A stretch of DNA of 64,000 nucleotides. It comes from Laburnicola sp. R22_1 (taxonomy: Eukaryota; Ascomycota; Dothideomycetes; Pleosporales; Didymosphaeriaceae). Of the stretch, positions 1-12,053 are shown one piece after another (the stretch's first letter is position 1; each line of letters begins with the position of its first letter). The notes below the pieces were generated by a model, which was given only the letters and a program-made list of their open reading frames with translations, was not told where the DNA came from and made no database searches. The DNA lies in the NCBI GenBank assembly GCA_014281115.1, contig JACONQ010000007.1, forward strand, positions 2,046,001-2,110,000, in the 5' to 3' direction. The position numbers and the translations under genes are program-made.

Positions 1-1750
1 AGCGACCGAGGCAGCCTAATGACCCTGCGGCACAACAACCGAGACCGGCTCAAATGCAAGCCCAGCCCCAGCGGCCGCCATCTCAGCCTCGACAGATCCT
101 CCAGAACCCCAATCGCCTATCCGGTCACGGACAGCCCGTGGCACACGGTGGCCATATGGGAAATCGCGGCCATCATCCCGGACACAATAGGGGCCCATCG
201 CACGGCATGGTCATCACACACCCGGAACAGCTCATGGCTCTTTCCCAGGAAGAGCGTGATGCCTACCTTGCAACAGAAGCTCAACGCGCTAAACGGAACC
301 ATAAGATCGCCCTGCTGGCCAAAGACAACGGGTTGATGACTCCGCAAGACAAGAACTTTATCACGCGAATCCAGCTACAACAGCTCATGTCTGCCACTGG
401 TAACCTAGACGAGAGGGGTGCCGAGGCAGCTGTTGCCGAAGACTTCTACTACCATGTGATGAGCCAGATTCGAGGTGGCGCACGCCAGAACCCCCATCAG
501 CCCGCCAACCAATTCGCTCAGACATACTTATTTCAAACGAACAGTAGGTTTGGGCCGCGTAGGAATGGGAGAGGTGGTGATAATCACATGCAGCGCATGG
601 AACAGCAAGTGCAGCGAGCAGTCGAGGCAGCCAAGGCCAAACCCAAAGGCAAGCAACTTGTCATCGAGGGCAGTCTGGGCAAGATCGCTTTCAGTAATGC
701 GAAGACCCCTAGGCCCCTTCTTAACATCAAGCGGTCAGAGGTTGCCGACAAGCATCCTAAGAACCACAAGTCTTCTATTGCCCATCGAAAGCAAACCTTG
801 CGCAACATCGAGGGAATATACATGACGCTGATGAAGATTGAGGATGTCGATCGGGCGGTGCCTGCCCCGATTCGCGAAGATAGCTCTCCTGAGGCTATTC
901 AATCCCACATGGAATGGCGGACAAATATCGAGACTCTGCGCAAGGAACTCTGGCAGAATCTCAAGATCATGGAGCCCATCAACCCTCAGTAAGCTTTATC
1001 GAGTTTATGTTGTCAGCCTTATGCTAACAGTGTAGGTCCTCCACTACGCATCCGTTCATCTCCATTTTGTCTCACGCCAAAGGAAAAAGGGCTATTCAGC
1101 GGATCTTCCCCCATATCGACGAGCAGGAGCGTATTACGGTGGTTACTATGATCGTTGTGCATCTCGATCAGCTCTCAGTCGTCTCTCACGCAACTGCAAT
1201 GCCAGAAGAACCCCTCAGTCCCGCTATGCGCGAAGAGGTCGAATTGTTTATGGGAACCGTTATCCCACCGCTGTTTGCTCACGTCTCTGAGTCGCCGTTG
1301 AACATCATAATTGGTTTGCTTGGGCTCATCCTCGACCGGACGAACATGCACACCGTCGCGCGCAGCAAAGTTGGCATGTCGTTACTTACTATTCTTATCT
1401 CTCGTGCGGAACTTCTGAAGCAGTCCGCCCCTGAGGTGGACGTGACGGACTGGGAACAATGGGCAGATCTTTACAACCGTCTGTTCGATGCAGTGGAACC
1501 CGTTCTACCTGTCATTTTCCCTGGCACTATCAACAACACCGACGACATGTATGTGTGGCAGTTTTTGGCAGCCATGGGTGTGGGTGCGAGCCCAGAACAA
1601 CAGCAAAGATTGGTCATCGGCGTAAAAGATCGTGTAATGGAAACTGTGACGGTGAGCAAAGCGCTTCCGGCTGAGATGGCCGGAACTCGACTTGCCAATG
1701 TCAATCTCTTCATGAGGGCGATTGGATTAGACGTGGAATTGCTGGGTTGA
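1..1750 (+). CDS. PAT1: PAT1 decapping activator, 5'-partial
   Basis: mRNA decapping activator of the Pat1 (topoisomerase II-associated protein) family, a cytoplasmic P-body protein that bridges the Lsm1-7 ring and Dcp2 and promotes decay of deadenylated mRNA. The frame is already open at base 3, so the N-terminus lies outside the window. The visible part starts with a Pro/Gln/Asn-rich linker, followed by the conserved middle region (IKRSEVADKHPKNHKSS) and the helical C-terminal domain (FPHIDEQERITVV). One 47-bp intron runs from 989 to 1035 (GTAAGC...GTGTAG, branch site GCTAAC); joining it keeps the frame and gives the conserved HPFISILSHAKGKRAIQR stretch. The stop is TGA. The family call is firm; the full length is unknown. 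Confidence 0.9.
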
Positions 1751-3615
1751 AGAAATCGACAGAATCAACGCAAAATCTACAGCAAGACGCCAGCCATGAA
1801 GACTGATGGCTCAGTGGCGATGAGGTTTGTGGCTTTGACCATAGAAGAGGTTGTTCTCTATGGTGGGGCTCGCGACACTGTCGTTTCGCTACCTACAGCG
1901 GACGGCAATAGCAAGAGTGGGAAGCCCAGGCCTTGGCGATTTCGAAAAAGGGTCATTGCGCGGGCCACCAATCTTGTACACAAGGAGACACTGGTGGAAG
2001 AAAAGAAGACAATGGTACAGTTTTATGTATTGCTGTGGTTCGAAATCAAAAGTTTACATCTATCTACTATATGTCGTGTTACAGACGTTGCGACTCTGCT
2101 CATGGTTGCACATTTGGGAACACTGCAGGCTACCAGACGTGGCTTCAGGCCCTCATCGAGATCGAGGGTGGATACGATTTGACCTCGATCGTACAGTTCA
2201 CAAGATACATGGCGCAATGCATGGCATCGCGTTTTTGCAGGCGGAATCCTTCCGGCACTCTCTCGGTCGTTTACCCAGTCCCACAACCATGCTCATTCTT
2301 CCAGTCCACGTTATCTATCCGCGCTTCCTCGCCATCGTCCTCTTGCAACCATGTCTCCCCCGTCGGCAAGCCCTCACCTGGGCATGCTCGGTAAAGGGCT
2401 ATCCTACCTAGGTATCGTCACAAAACCAAGGCCGCCAAATCGGGACGAACACGATCCGAGCGTTTCTTTGATTTACTGTGACAACAATTGCATCCAGCCG
2501 AGCCCGGATGTACAAAGCTGCGCGGCTGCGCGGCCGGCCAACCTGTTTGCCGAAACACGGCGCGAGGCTATAGAAGCACGTGAGAGGCACAGAACCGACA
2601 GCCGCTGCGCTTCACACGATCTCGTTTCCCAAGGGCCGAGAAGGTGGAGCGTCGTGGTCTAGGCGAAACGTGTTCCAGAGACGGCTTGTGCGCGGGGGAG
2701 AAGCTTGATTTGCCTGCCGTGACGCCTTGTCAAACATTAGCGTCGACGTTGCTCAGAGCAAGACGCGCGTTTTGTGTACTCGTGGCCTGCGTGACCAGGC
2801 TTGAAACGCCATAGCTGCCGGCTTTTCGTACGCTGCTGTCTGTCTACTCGGGCGAGTGTTGTTGACGGACAGACGGACGGAACGGACGCATTCAGACCGA
2901 TTGTCGAAAATGATTTTACAAGTGGCATTATGGTAGAGAATGATGGACCCTTTCTCTACATCTCTTCCCCGCAGCTGCCCACCAGCGTGGTGGCAGCCTT
3001 GATGCTGAAACAGAGTTTGCTAAGCTTTGCAGCCCCTGTTTTATTCCCGCGCCAATCGACTCCACAATTCCTCGACATCATCCTCCAGCATAAAGCAGTA
3101 CGTGTATGAAGCGGGAAACCCGTGGCGGGGGCGCCGTGCCTTGCCATCCAATGAGCCGCCAATGTGAAGGGCATAACACTCAGTTTGGCAACCAGCTAGC
3201 CGGTTCAATCTGGACATTTGATCTTCTCACGACTGCTAAGCATGATCACCTCCAGGATGAATACAGATGGCGGCACACGGCACTTCTTGTTTGCAAGTGT
3301 TGCGCCGCCTTTGCGGAAGCCAGACCCGACTTGGTAGTCGGTTTTGGCACTGCGATCATTCCTCTGCGCATGTTCATGCACCAGAGTGTGTCTTAGATTC
3401 GAGTTTCAGCGGCAATACGCCTGACCTTCCTTCCCTGTCTTCCGTGCGGCTTCGTCTTCGTTCTTTAAACAGGCCTCTTTCGCCCAGTGAGTGGCCTGTT
3501 CTTTACCGAGCCTTTCTGCTCATTTCGAGGGAGTCGTAGTGTTCTGCTGTACTCTTTTCTTCTGTTTTTTTTCGTTTCTATTCAATAGACGGCTGCCGGT
3601 CAGCATTGTTGCAAC
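1751..3615. other. intergenic region, PAT1 to aspartic protease
   Basis: About 1.9 kb without a gene I can support. Open frames of up to about 186 codons overlap one another in several frames and show no domain or fungal intron pattern. The last 80 bases before the protease start are pyrimidine-rich, as in many fungal promoters and leaders. Nothing else seen. Confidence 0.5.
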
Positions 3616-4990
3616 ATGGCAACCATTCGTATCATGTTCTTCGTCACTCTTCTGGCCGCTCTCGCCCTGGCCGCCCCAGCACCGGCTAGGGTCCAGAAGC
3701 GGTCTTTCAAAGTCCCTCGAACCCTCAACACGGCCCACCCGCGTGGTCTCAATGGCGCCGCTGCTATGCGAAAAGTGATCAGGAAGTACAACCTCAAGGG
3801 TGGATTCATTGCGCTCGAGAAGACCGGAGACTTCAGTTCTTTCCGCATCAACACCACCAACGGCACCACCAACGGAACGGGAACCGTCGCTGCGAACCCA
3901 GAACCAAATGCTGCGCTCTTCCTTTCGCCTGTCGATATTGGCGGCCAAACTTTGAACCTGGATTTCGACTCTGGCTCTTCCGACCTGTGTGTCCCCTTTA
4001 TCACTTGTCGATAACGCAGCTAACATGGTGTAGATGGGTGTTCAGCACTGATCTGCCGCCCCAAGCCATTGGTCAACACAGCGCCTTCGACAAGACCAAG
4101 TCAGCGAACTTCAAGCCCATTGATAACGCCCAGTTCATGATCTCATACGGTGATGGCTCCGGAGCCGCTGGCACAGTCGGCACCGACACCGTAACCATCG
4201 GCGGCATCAAGGTCGAGAACCAAGCCGTCGAGCTCGCCAACGCCGTCTCCAGATCTTTCGTCGACGACCTCAACACTGACGGCCTCGTCGGCCTCGCCTT
4301 TTCCACCCTCAACACCGGTAAGCCCTCCCATCCACCCCACCCCTTACCCAACTTCCCCTCTAACCCCCCTACCCAGTCAACGACGGCATCCAAAAGACGC
4401 CCCAAAAGACCTTCTTCGACAACGTCATGGACGACCTCGACCTCCCCGTCTTCACGGCGGACCTCGACCCCGATGGCACAGGCGTCTACGAATTCGGCAA
4501 AATCGACGCGACCAAATTCCAAGGCGAAATGGCCTGGATCCCCGTCAACGCCTCGTCAGGCTTCTGGCAATTCCCATCGGCGAAATTCGCCATCGGCGAC
4601 ACCGAAGTCGACAACCCGAGGGCCTCGCAGGCCATCGCCGACACGGGCACCTCGCTCCTCCTCGTCGACCAGAACGTCGCTGATGCCTACTACAGCCAGG
4701 TGCCCGGCGCGCAGAACAACGCCCAGGTCGGCGGCTTCATTTACCCCTGCAATGTGGACCTGCCCGATATGAGCGTGGCCATTGGCGATAGCTACATGGC
4801 GCGCATCCCCGGGAACCAGATTACGTTTGCGACTGTCGATGAGGCGAACACGACGTGCTTTGGCGGCGTGCAGGGGAACCAGGGCGCGGGCCTGCAGATC
4901 TATGGCGATACTATGTTCAAGGCGCAGTTTGTGGCTTTCAACGGCGGGAACCAGTCGTTGGGATTCGGGGAGAAGCCGCCGGTTGCATAG
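3616..4990 (+). CDS. secreted pepsin-like aspartic protease (family A1)
   Basis: Secreted acid endopeptidase of the aspergillopepsin/penicillopepsin type, predicted 422 aa. Residues 1-20 form a signal peptide (hydrophobic FFVTLLAALALAAPAPA), followed by a propeptide of roughly 60-70 residues. The first catalytic motif is DFDSGSSDLWVFST, completed across intron 1; the second is AIADTGTSLLLVD. A flap-like SYGDGSGAAGTVGTDTV stretch and a Cys pair near the C-terminus (CNVDL, TTCFGG) are present. Introns are 3987-4033 and 4318-4376; both restore conserved sequence. The first motif has DSG where DTG is usual; the serine form is tolerated in some A1 enzymes. The gene is the last one before the AT-rich RIP block, which begins less than 100 bp downstream. 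It is probably a digestive or host-directed extracellular enzyme. Confidence 0.93.
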
Positions 4991-5205
4991 AGGGGGGCTT
5001 TTATTGGCTAGCTAGTGGGTGTCGAGTGCTCATGTGTTTAGTTCGTCTGTCCACGTTGGTGTCTACCTAGGTAAGCCTCGCGCTGTTAGAGAAGAAAAGG
5101 CAAGAGAGTTCTGTATATAATAATATCTTTTCCTTTTTTTGGATAGAGGCTTTAGAATTTAATAGTGCTGCTTCTATAGCTAACCTCTACTCTTCTACTA
5201 ATAGT

Positions 5206-5374
5206 TATGTGTTGTTAAATTATCTACCTAGGGGTAGAACGACAAAGGCTTTTATCTTAAATAACATGACAAAAAAAGCAGAGCCCCCTGCTTAGTAACT
5301 AAAACCAGCGTAAAAAGGTGATTAAAAAAGCGCGTTTGAACGGCTAAGCAAGCTTGGCGGTCTTGGCGCGAAGC
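5206..5374 (+). repeat. arm-repeat copy interrupted by retroelement
   Basis: This segment begins TATGTGTTGTTAAATTATC and matches 13055-13228 over its whole length, ending in the shared GGCGGTCTTGGCGCG stretch. The homology stops exactly where the 5' LTR begins. The second half of the same sequence reappears after the 3'-most LTR, near 12880-12915, so the retroelement was inserted into a copy of this repeat. The copy at 13055 is uninterrupted and shows the empty site. Confidence 0.75.
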
Positions 5375-5661
5375 TGTAAGGGCGGTACACGGCCTTATAG
5401 GGCAAACCTCTCTAGGATAGCTAGAATAGTTAAAAGAGCTAGTTAAATTAAGACTATTCTAAGATAGTAGATAAGAAAGGGATATAGAGGGCCCTTTCTT
5501 ATATAAAGGGCAGCGTAGAGTATAGGCCTACGCTAGCTATACGCTAATACTAACTAAGAAAGGCGCCTTTAGAAAGATAAAAGGCGTAGATAGAGAAAAT
5601 AGGGTATAAAAGAAAGGTAATAGGGTATGCTTAGTAAGAAGACTAGTATAGGACTATTATA
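5375..5661 (+). repeat. LTR copy A (287 bp), RIP-mutated
   Basis: Long terminal repeat starting TGTAAGGGCGG and ending ACTATTATA. It is also found at 12054-12532 (interrupted) and 12593-12879. It contains a TATA-like TTATATAAAG near 5496, as expected for an LTR promoter. Its length is the same 287 bp as copy C. It is preceded by GAAGC, which pairs with AAAGC after copy C as a likely target duplication altered by a G-to-A change. The original TG...CA end appears as TG...TA, consistent with RIP. Confidence 0.7.
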
Positions 5662-8600
5662 TAACCTCCCTTTTAAGATCTAAAAATAGAAAAGAAAGTA
5701 TATAAAAATAGGGTGTTTTAGCAGATTTTTAACATAACTAGCACTATTTTAGGCCTAAAGAGGGTTGCAATAGAGGTAATAGGCCTCTATAGTTCTAATA
5801 GTGGCCTTAGGTTTTAATTTAGTTACTATTTAGTAAAGATATTAAGAAAAGTTATTAGGGATAAATTAGTAGATTAGTAGAAAAATATAATAGAAATTAT
5901 ATCTTAGTGTTTAGTATTTTACTAATAGAGTGTATTCTTAGCTCTAATACTATATAAAAATATAGTTAGCTAAAAAAATTTAGTTAGTTTATTGCGCGTA
6001 GGCGTAATTATATTATATATTATTCTTTAGTATTATAAAAAAGTGTTAAAAATATATTAACCTAACTATATAGTTTTTAATTAGGATGGTGCTACTAGTA
6101 GTAGTAGGAACATCTAGAGATAAAGATACTAAAAGTTATAGGTACCTTATGCGCGCGTGTTAGTTAGAGTGCTACTAAATTAGTAGTAAGCTAGCTAGTA
6201 GAAGAGCTACTAGAAATAAGAGTGCTAAAAGTAATAGGTGCCTATATATAGTAGGCTAGCTAGAAAGCAACTTAACTAGTAGTAAACTAGACTACTTATT
6301 TTAGTAGCTTAGGGTGCTTCTAAGAATAGAATAAGTTAGGTAACTAGTAAATTAGAGTAAGGGCTAATAGTTAGAGGGCAGCTTCTAATTATTAGTAGTC
6401 TAGAAAATTTTAATAGGCGGTTTACTATTAGATTTATTATCTAAGTATCTTTTTTATAGAGAGTTAGACTTAGGGTTAATTAGATTAGTAAATTTAGAGT
6501 TATTATTAGAGAGATTATTATATTAGGCGGACTCTTTATTCTCTAATTTACTACTATAATAGGTAGCGCTATAATCTTTAAGGCTATTACTATAGTAAGT
6601 AATACTAAGTTCTTCTTTTTAGTTAGTAATTTAGTAGAGTAGAAGAGTGCTAACTTAGGTTATTTTAGCTAGAGTAGTTTTAATTAAATAGTTAATTTTA
6701 TAGGTAAGAGCTGTCTAATCTATAAATTAGCTTCTCTAGTAGATTTATAGTCTCTAGATCTAGAGTTAAAAGTAAGACCTAGATCTTACTATATAATTTC
6801 TAGGGACTAGTCTTACTAGTGGCTTTCTTAGGTAGTAGGGATAGGGTAATTAAAAGGCAATTTATTATCTAATAGTTCCTTATTTAAGAAAGGCAGCTTA
6901 ATAGCCTTAACACTATTATCTTTATTAAAGACATTCTTATAGCTTAGTTCCTAGTAAGCCTTTAAGTATATTCTAATAACTAAGATAGTAAGGCTAAGAA
7001 ACTAGATAGAGATCTTCTTAGAGACGCTCTAGTTAGCTTTTAATAAGCAAGTTATTTAGTAGATATAGTTTTACTTTTTAAATAAGCTATCCTATTAGGT
7101 AGTGTTATTCTAGTAGGAAAGGTTAGGTAGTAGAGAAGTTTGCAGTAGAATAAGATTACTAGTAAAAATTAGATTCTTATTATCTTTTTAATAAAGGCGG
7201 CGATCCTAAGTATTAACTAGGTAGTTAGCTTACTTAAAAAAATTTCTACTAATAATAAGATTATAGTCCTCTATTTTATAAAAATAAACTATATAGTAAT
7301 ACTACGTCTATTAATATTAAGCTAAACTATAAAATAGGTATCTACTTTTACGCTTCTCTTTCCTATAAAGTTTTTAAGAGGAATTAGTATCTTTAGACAA
7401 AGAAGTTTAGCTTTAAGCTATTTTTATACTACCTTTATATACCTTAAAGTAATAAAATTATAAGTGCTAGTACTAGTATTTATTAAGGCTTATAACCTAA
7501 GAGCTAACTTTTAGAATTTAATTTACACTAGTATAACTAGCTAGAGGCCTCTAAATAGCTTAGAAATCTTTACTATCTTACTACTTATAGGTAGTAATTT
7601 TAGTTTAGCATCTATATTTTATAGTTAAAATTATAGTTTGTTTAGATTAATTAGTTTAGTAGCTCCTATATAAGCTACTAAGTTAGAGTAGTCTAGTAGT
7701 GTGTATTTAAAGTCTTATTATCTAATAAATTACTTGCCTTTGAATTAAAGTAGTAGGTAATACTAAGTTTATTTAAATTAAGATTATTTTCTACTTCTAT
7801 ATTTACTTATAGTTTTTTTTTTGCAACTAAGGGGTTTCTAATAAAAATATTATAATAATAGTAGATATCTCTCCTACTATTATATACATAGAAAAGTGTT
7901 TTAAGGTATTAATAAAAAGGGTTAGCGCGTTATAAGCGAGCTTAGCGGGCTTAGCGCACCTACTCTAACTAAAAAAAATCTATATACAAAACTATATATA
8001 AGGCTATATTGCTGTACTATAGTTTAGAGTAGGCGAAGAAAAAGGTATAAGATAGCACTAGTGCTATAACGCTGCAACTATTATTTTCTCTACTATTATT
8101 CCTATAGATTACTAGTAATAGCTATTATATTAGTAGATTTGTGCTATTATAAAATATATACTAGATAGAAGCTTATATAATATAGGTACACTAACGCTCT
8201 ATCTCTATATTAAAGTTAATCTTAATAAGATATTATCTATTGCTATTACTCTATTTCCTACTATCTTTCTAAGCCCTGATGCTAAAATTATAGTTAACGC
8301 CGCCTAAAAGTATACTCTATATTTGCTTACTACTATTACTAGGGCCACACTAGAGTACTACTCTATCTAGAAGATTATTAATAGGTTAAAGTAAAAAAAG
8401 GTATACCCTATATAAGGTAGTCCTAGTATACTAGTTAGGCTAGTAATAAATTAGTAACTACAGGCGTTATAATAGACGCATAGGGTTACTACCATAGTTC
8501 CTTATATTACTGTAGATTAGAATGGCGGCAATAAAGGGCAAGATTAAGGAGTAAGAGAAGATATTTATTAATAAGTTACTAGGGGAGGAGAGCATTACGT

Positions 8601-11394
8601 AAATGCGTTAGATCCTCGTAGTTATAGTATTAGATAGTAAGCGTAATGCATAAGTACGCTAGGGCAGCAGCGCGCTTATAGCGCAATCGCTAATAATAGT
8701 AATAATAAAGTAAGAAGTTAGTTTTCTATACACGCTTTAAGTAAATTTAATAGCTATTAGAGCGCTTATAGATAGTAAGGTAAGTATATAGTTTATATAT
8801 AAACTATTATTATATTAGTAAAGACTAGTAGACTATATTTTTAGGCGCTGTACTAGAGCGGCCTTTCTATCCCAACCTACGCAGGCTCAAATTAAAAAAA
8901 AATATTAAAAAAGGTAATTAACACTAAATAAACAATACAACCATATTTACTTATATAGCTACCTTAGAGTAGTAGCGCAAGTATAGGCCTTTAAGTTTCT
9001 TACTATAGCTAAAGTAGACGTAATGCTTTATACACTATACTTTAGTCTAATTATAAAGAGTTAAAAAAAGAGTAAGTTTAAAATAGAATGTTTATTTTCT
9101 AGTTACTATATATAAGAGTATTAATCTAGAAAGTAGTACCTTATAAGAAGTCTTTATATACGTCTAAAAGGGTTTATTATACTATTATTATAGAGAGTAT
9201 AGCTAGCTGTAGTTATCTAGCGTTTAATCGCTAGATAGTTAATATTAAAGTCTTCTATCTCTTTCTAAAGTATTAACTTAAGACTTTTAGTTAACTTAAG
9301 TTATAATTTATTCTTCTAGGTCTTTATATCTAGTCTACCTTTTCTAGCTAGACTCTTAAAAGTCTATAAAAACGTCTAGGTATCTATTTTATTAGAGAGG
9401 ATAAGCTTATAAAACTTTTTACGTGCCTATTAGAGAGTAAAGAGATTATAGTAAGTCTCTTTTAGAAATTTAAAAAGTGCTTTAGGTCTATAATCTTTTT
9501 AAAGGACCTAATTTATTTAACACTAATTTTGCGCTGCCTCTTAAGGCACGCCTCTAAGGTAGCTAAGAATAGCTTTTATAAGGTTATCTTAATCTTTTTT
9601 ATTATTATTACCTTAGTAATAGTCTATGTTTACACAAATATTATTACGCATATCTTTTAGTTAATCTTTAATACTAGGACTAGATTAACCTTTTCTATAG
9701 TACTTATTAATATTAGGTAGCTTTATAGAGCGTCCTAGCTTAGATATACTAGAGGTAGTAGAAGCGTATCTACCCTAGGGTATATCTATTTAGGCGCTAT
9801 TAGTAAGCTTAGTTTATATATATCTAGGGACTAGAAAATAGTAAAAAGTGTTATCTAGTTATAAAGTAAGTACTATAAGCTAGGGTAGATAATAGGGTGT
9901 ATATTAGAGTGCTAGCTAGGGCGCATATTAGAACGTAACTAGATAGAATAAGCTCTACTTAGTTGTATAAAGATAGCGCAAACTATATAGTAGATTAAGT
10001 ATTCTTAGGCTAGAATTTTTTAGAGGTATATAAGTGCAGTACTATAGACTATAAGTATTTTTAATAAAAGAAAGAGCTTTATTAGAAGTAAATAAGTCCT
10101 TTTTAATAACTACGTTATTAGCACTATTAGAGTAAGATTAGAATTTCTTCTTTATTATATATATTATAGTATAAAGTGTCTGTGCCTTAAGTATAGTAAA
10201 AGCTTATATAAATATATTAGCGCGCTTATATAAAGCCTAAATAATACTCCCCTATTTAGGGTTATCTTTAGACTTTATAATAGCCCTAGCCACTAATTCT
10301 AGTAACTTCTTTAAAAGTAGGCCTTAAGAAAAGTAATATGAAGCCTAAAGCTAATAGGTAGCAAGTAATTATTTTATTTCTAGACTATACTAGAGTAATT
10401 AGTCTAGTTTAAATTATATTAAAAACGCGCTAAACTTCCTAGTAGCTTTAGGTTTAGCTTTGTCTTAGTGCGTAAGCCACTTAAAGTCTATTAGCAAAAA
10501 TTTATTACCTAGCTAATTTGCTTTAAGTGCGGCAATATATTAATTATACTTAAAAGCATTATAAGAAATTCTATTAAAGTAGACCTTTCTAAGTAGTTTA
10601 ACTATACTCTTCTTATTTATAAGGCTAGAAAGGCAACTAGTGGTTTTAGAAACAACTATTAGTTGCTTTTCTTACTTAATAAATAATAGATTGCTAATAG
10701 AGTAAAGTAGAGAAATTCTACTATAAGTATTATATAAGCTATTATTAGTAGGGTGTAGATGTAAGGGCGCCACTAGGACGCCTAATAGTTAATAAGGCAA
10801 AATAGGATAATATTAGAAGGTAAGTAGTAATGAGACGAATCGCTACCCGCTCTTATCTAAAGTGAGAGTTTTTTTTATCTAAACCTCCACTAGGCCTAAA
10901 GGAGGCATAAGGCCCCATTAGGCTAGTTAAGCGACAAGGAGACCTTATAGTAGGCAAATATCCCCCTCTATATTATCTATTACAAAACTATTTAAGGGTA
11001 GAAAAGACGTAGAGAACATTTTAAAAGTCTTCTAGATTAAAGAGTAGTAGCTTACTATAGTATAGGCAATAGTAAGGTTAAGCAAAGTAGGGGTTACAAA
11101 GAGAATATAGTAGATAGACCTAGAATAGTAAATTTTATATAGCGTATAAGCTAGCATATAGTCTAAGCTAAGTAAAAGATAAAGTATAAAATAAAATATA
11201 TAAAACTTTAATCTCTATATTACCTCTATAGCCTAATTCTAATCTCCTAGCTCTATGCCTTATGCCCTTGCTATAATAGCGCTAGAAGGTAGTTATTAGG
11301 TAAGTTAGTTCTATAGGGTGTAGCGTAGTAGTTATTATTTATTAATTATTATTTGTGTTTAAAATATTAGGACTTCTAAGGCAGCCGCTAAATT
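5662..11394. other. internal region of the RIP-degraded retroelement
   Basis: About 5.7 kb of TpA-rich sequence dense in CTAG, TAGT and AGTA words. Stops occur in every frame at short intervals. No coding remnant could be read with confidence, nor any RNA gene. Poly-A or poly-T runs and stretches like TTAAAAAAAGTG are present without a clear pattern. Confidence 0.6.
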
Positions 11395-12003
11395 AATACA
11401 CTCTTACTAACTCGTAGTAGGCAAAGGAGTATAAAAGTAGTCTCTTAAATAGACCTTAGTGTAGTATAATAACTACCTAGCATAACTAGTAACTAATAAA
11501 CTAATATACCCTTACTAACTTATAGTAGGCAAAGAAGTTATATTAGTAGTCTTATAGACCTTAGGTAGTATAATAACTACCTAGCATAACTAATAACTAA
11601 TAAACTAATACACTCTTACTAACTTATAGCGGGTAAAGAAGTTATATTAGTAGTCTTATAGACCTTAGGTAGTGTAATAACTATCTAGTATAACTAGTAA
11701 CTAACCTAATATACCCTTACCTACTTATAGTAGGTAGAAGAGTTATATTAGTAGTCTTATAGACCTTAGATAGTATAATAACTACCTGGTATAACTAGTA
11801 ACTAATCTAATACACTCTTACCTACTTATAGTAGGTAGAAAAGTTATATTAGTAGTCTTATAGACTTTAGCATAGAACTATTACCTAGTATAACTAGTAA
11901 CTAATAGACTAATACACCCTTACCTACTTATAATAGGTAGAGGAGTTATATTAGTAGTCTTATAGATCTTAGGCAACTGCCTAGTATAACTAGTAACTAA
12001 TAA
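11395..12003 (+). repeat. six-unit tandem repeat, unit about 103 bp
   Basis: Six consecutive imperfect units begin at about 11395, 11503, 11607, 11708, 11809 and 11911, each with AATACAC/ATATACC followed by CTTAC. Spacings are 108, 104, 101, 101 and 102 bp, and the last unit is shorter. Each unit carries a TACTTATAGTAGGTAGA-like half, the words AGTTATATTAGTAGTCTTATAGA and ACTAGTAACTAAT, and differs mostly by transitions. The array lies just upstream of LTR copy B, a position where some LTR elements carry minisatellites in the 3' internal region. Confidence 0.85.
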
Positions 12004-12053
12004 GGTAAAACTTCTACTAATTTAACCGCCAGTAGGCAGCGTCTTAAAAGAGG

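Noticed and set aside
54..54. ATG at 54 as the true start of PAT1
   Set aside because: The frame is open upstream to base 3 with the same Pro/Gln-rich composition, so the gene continues to the left of the window.
1796..2411. Overlapping frames of 128-186 codons after PAT1
   Set aside because: Three frames are open over the same bases, none has a domain or splice support, and this fits a 3' flank.
5662..11394. Reverse transcriptase or integrase remnants
   Set aside because: I looked for aspartate-pair and zinc-knuckle patterns in the degenerate sequence but none could be told from chance in RIPed DNA.
11395..12003. CRISPR-like array
   Set aside because: The units are contiguous, about 103 bp and without spacers; this is a tandem repeat in eukaryotic DNA.
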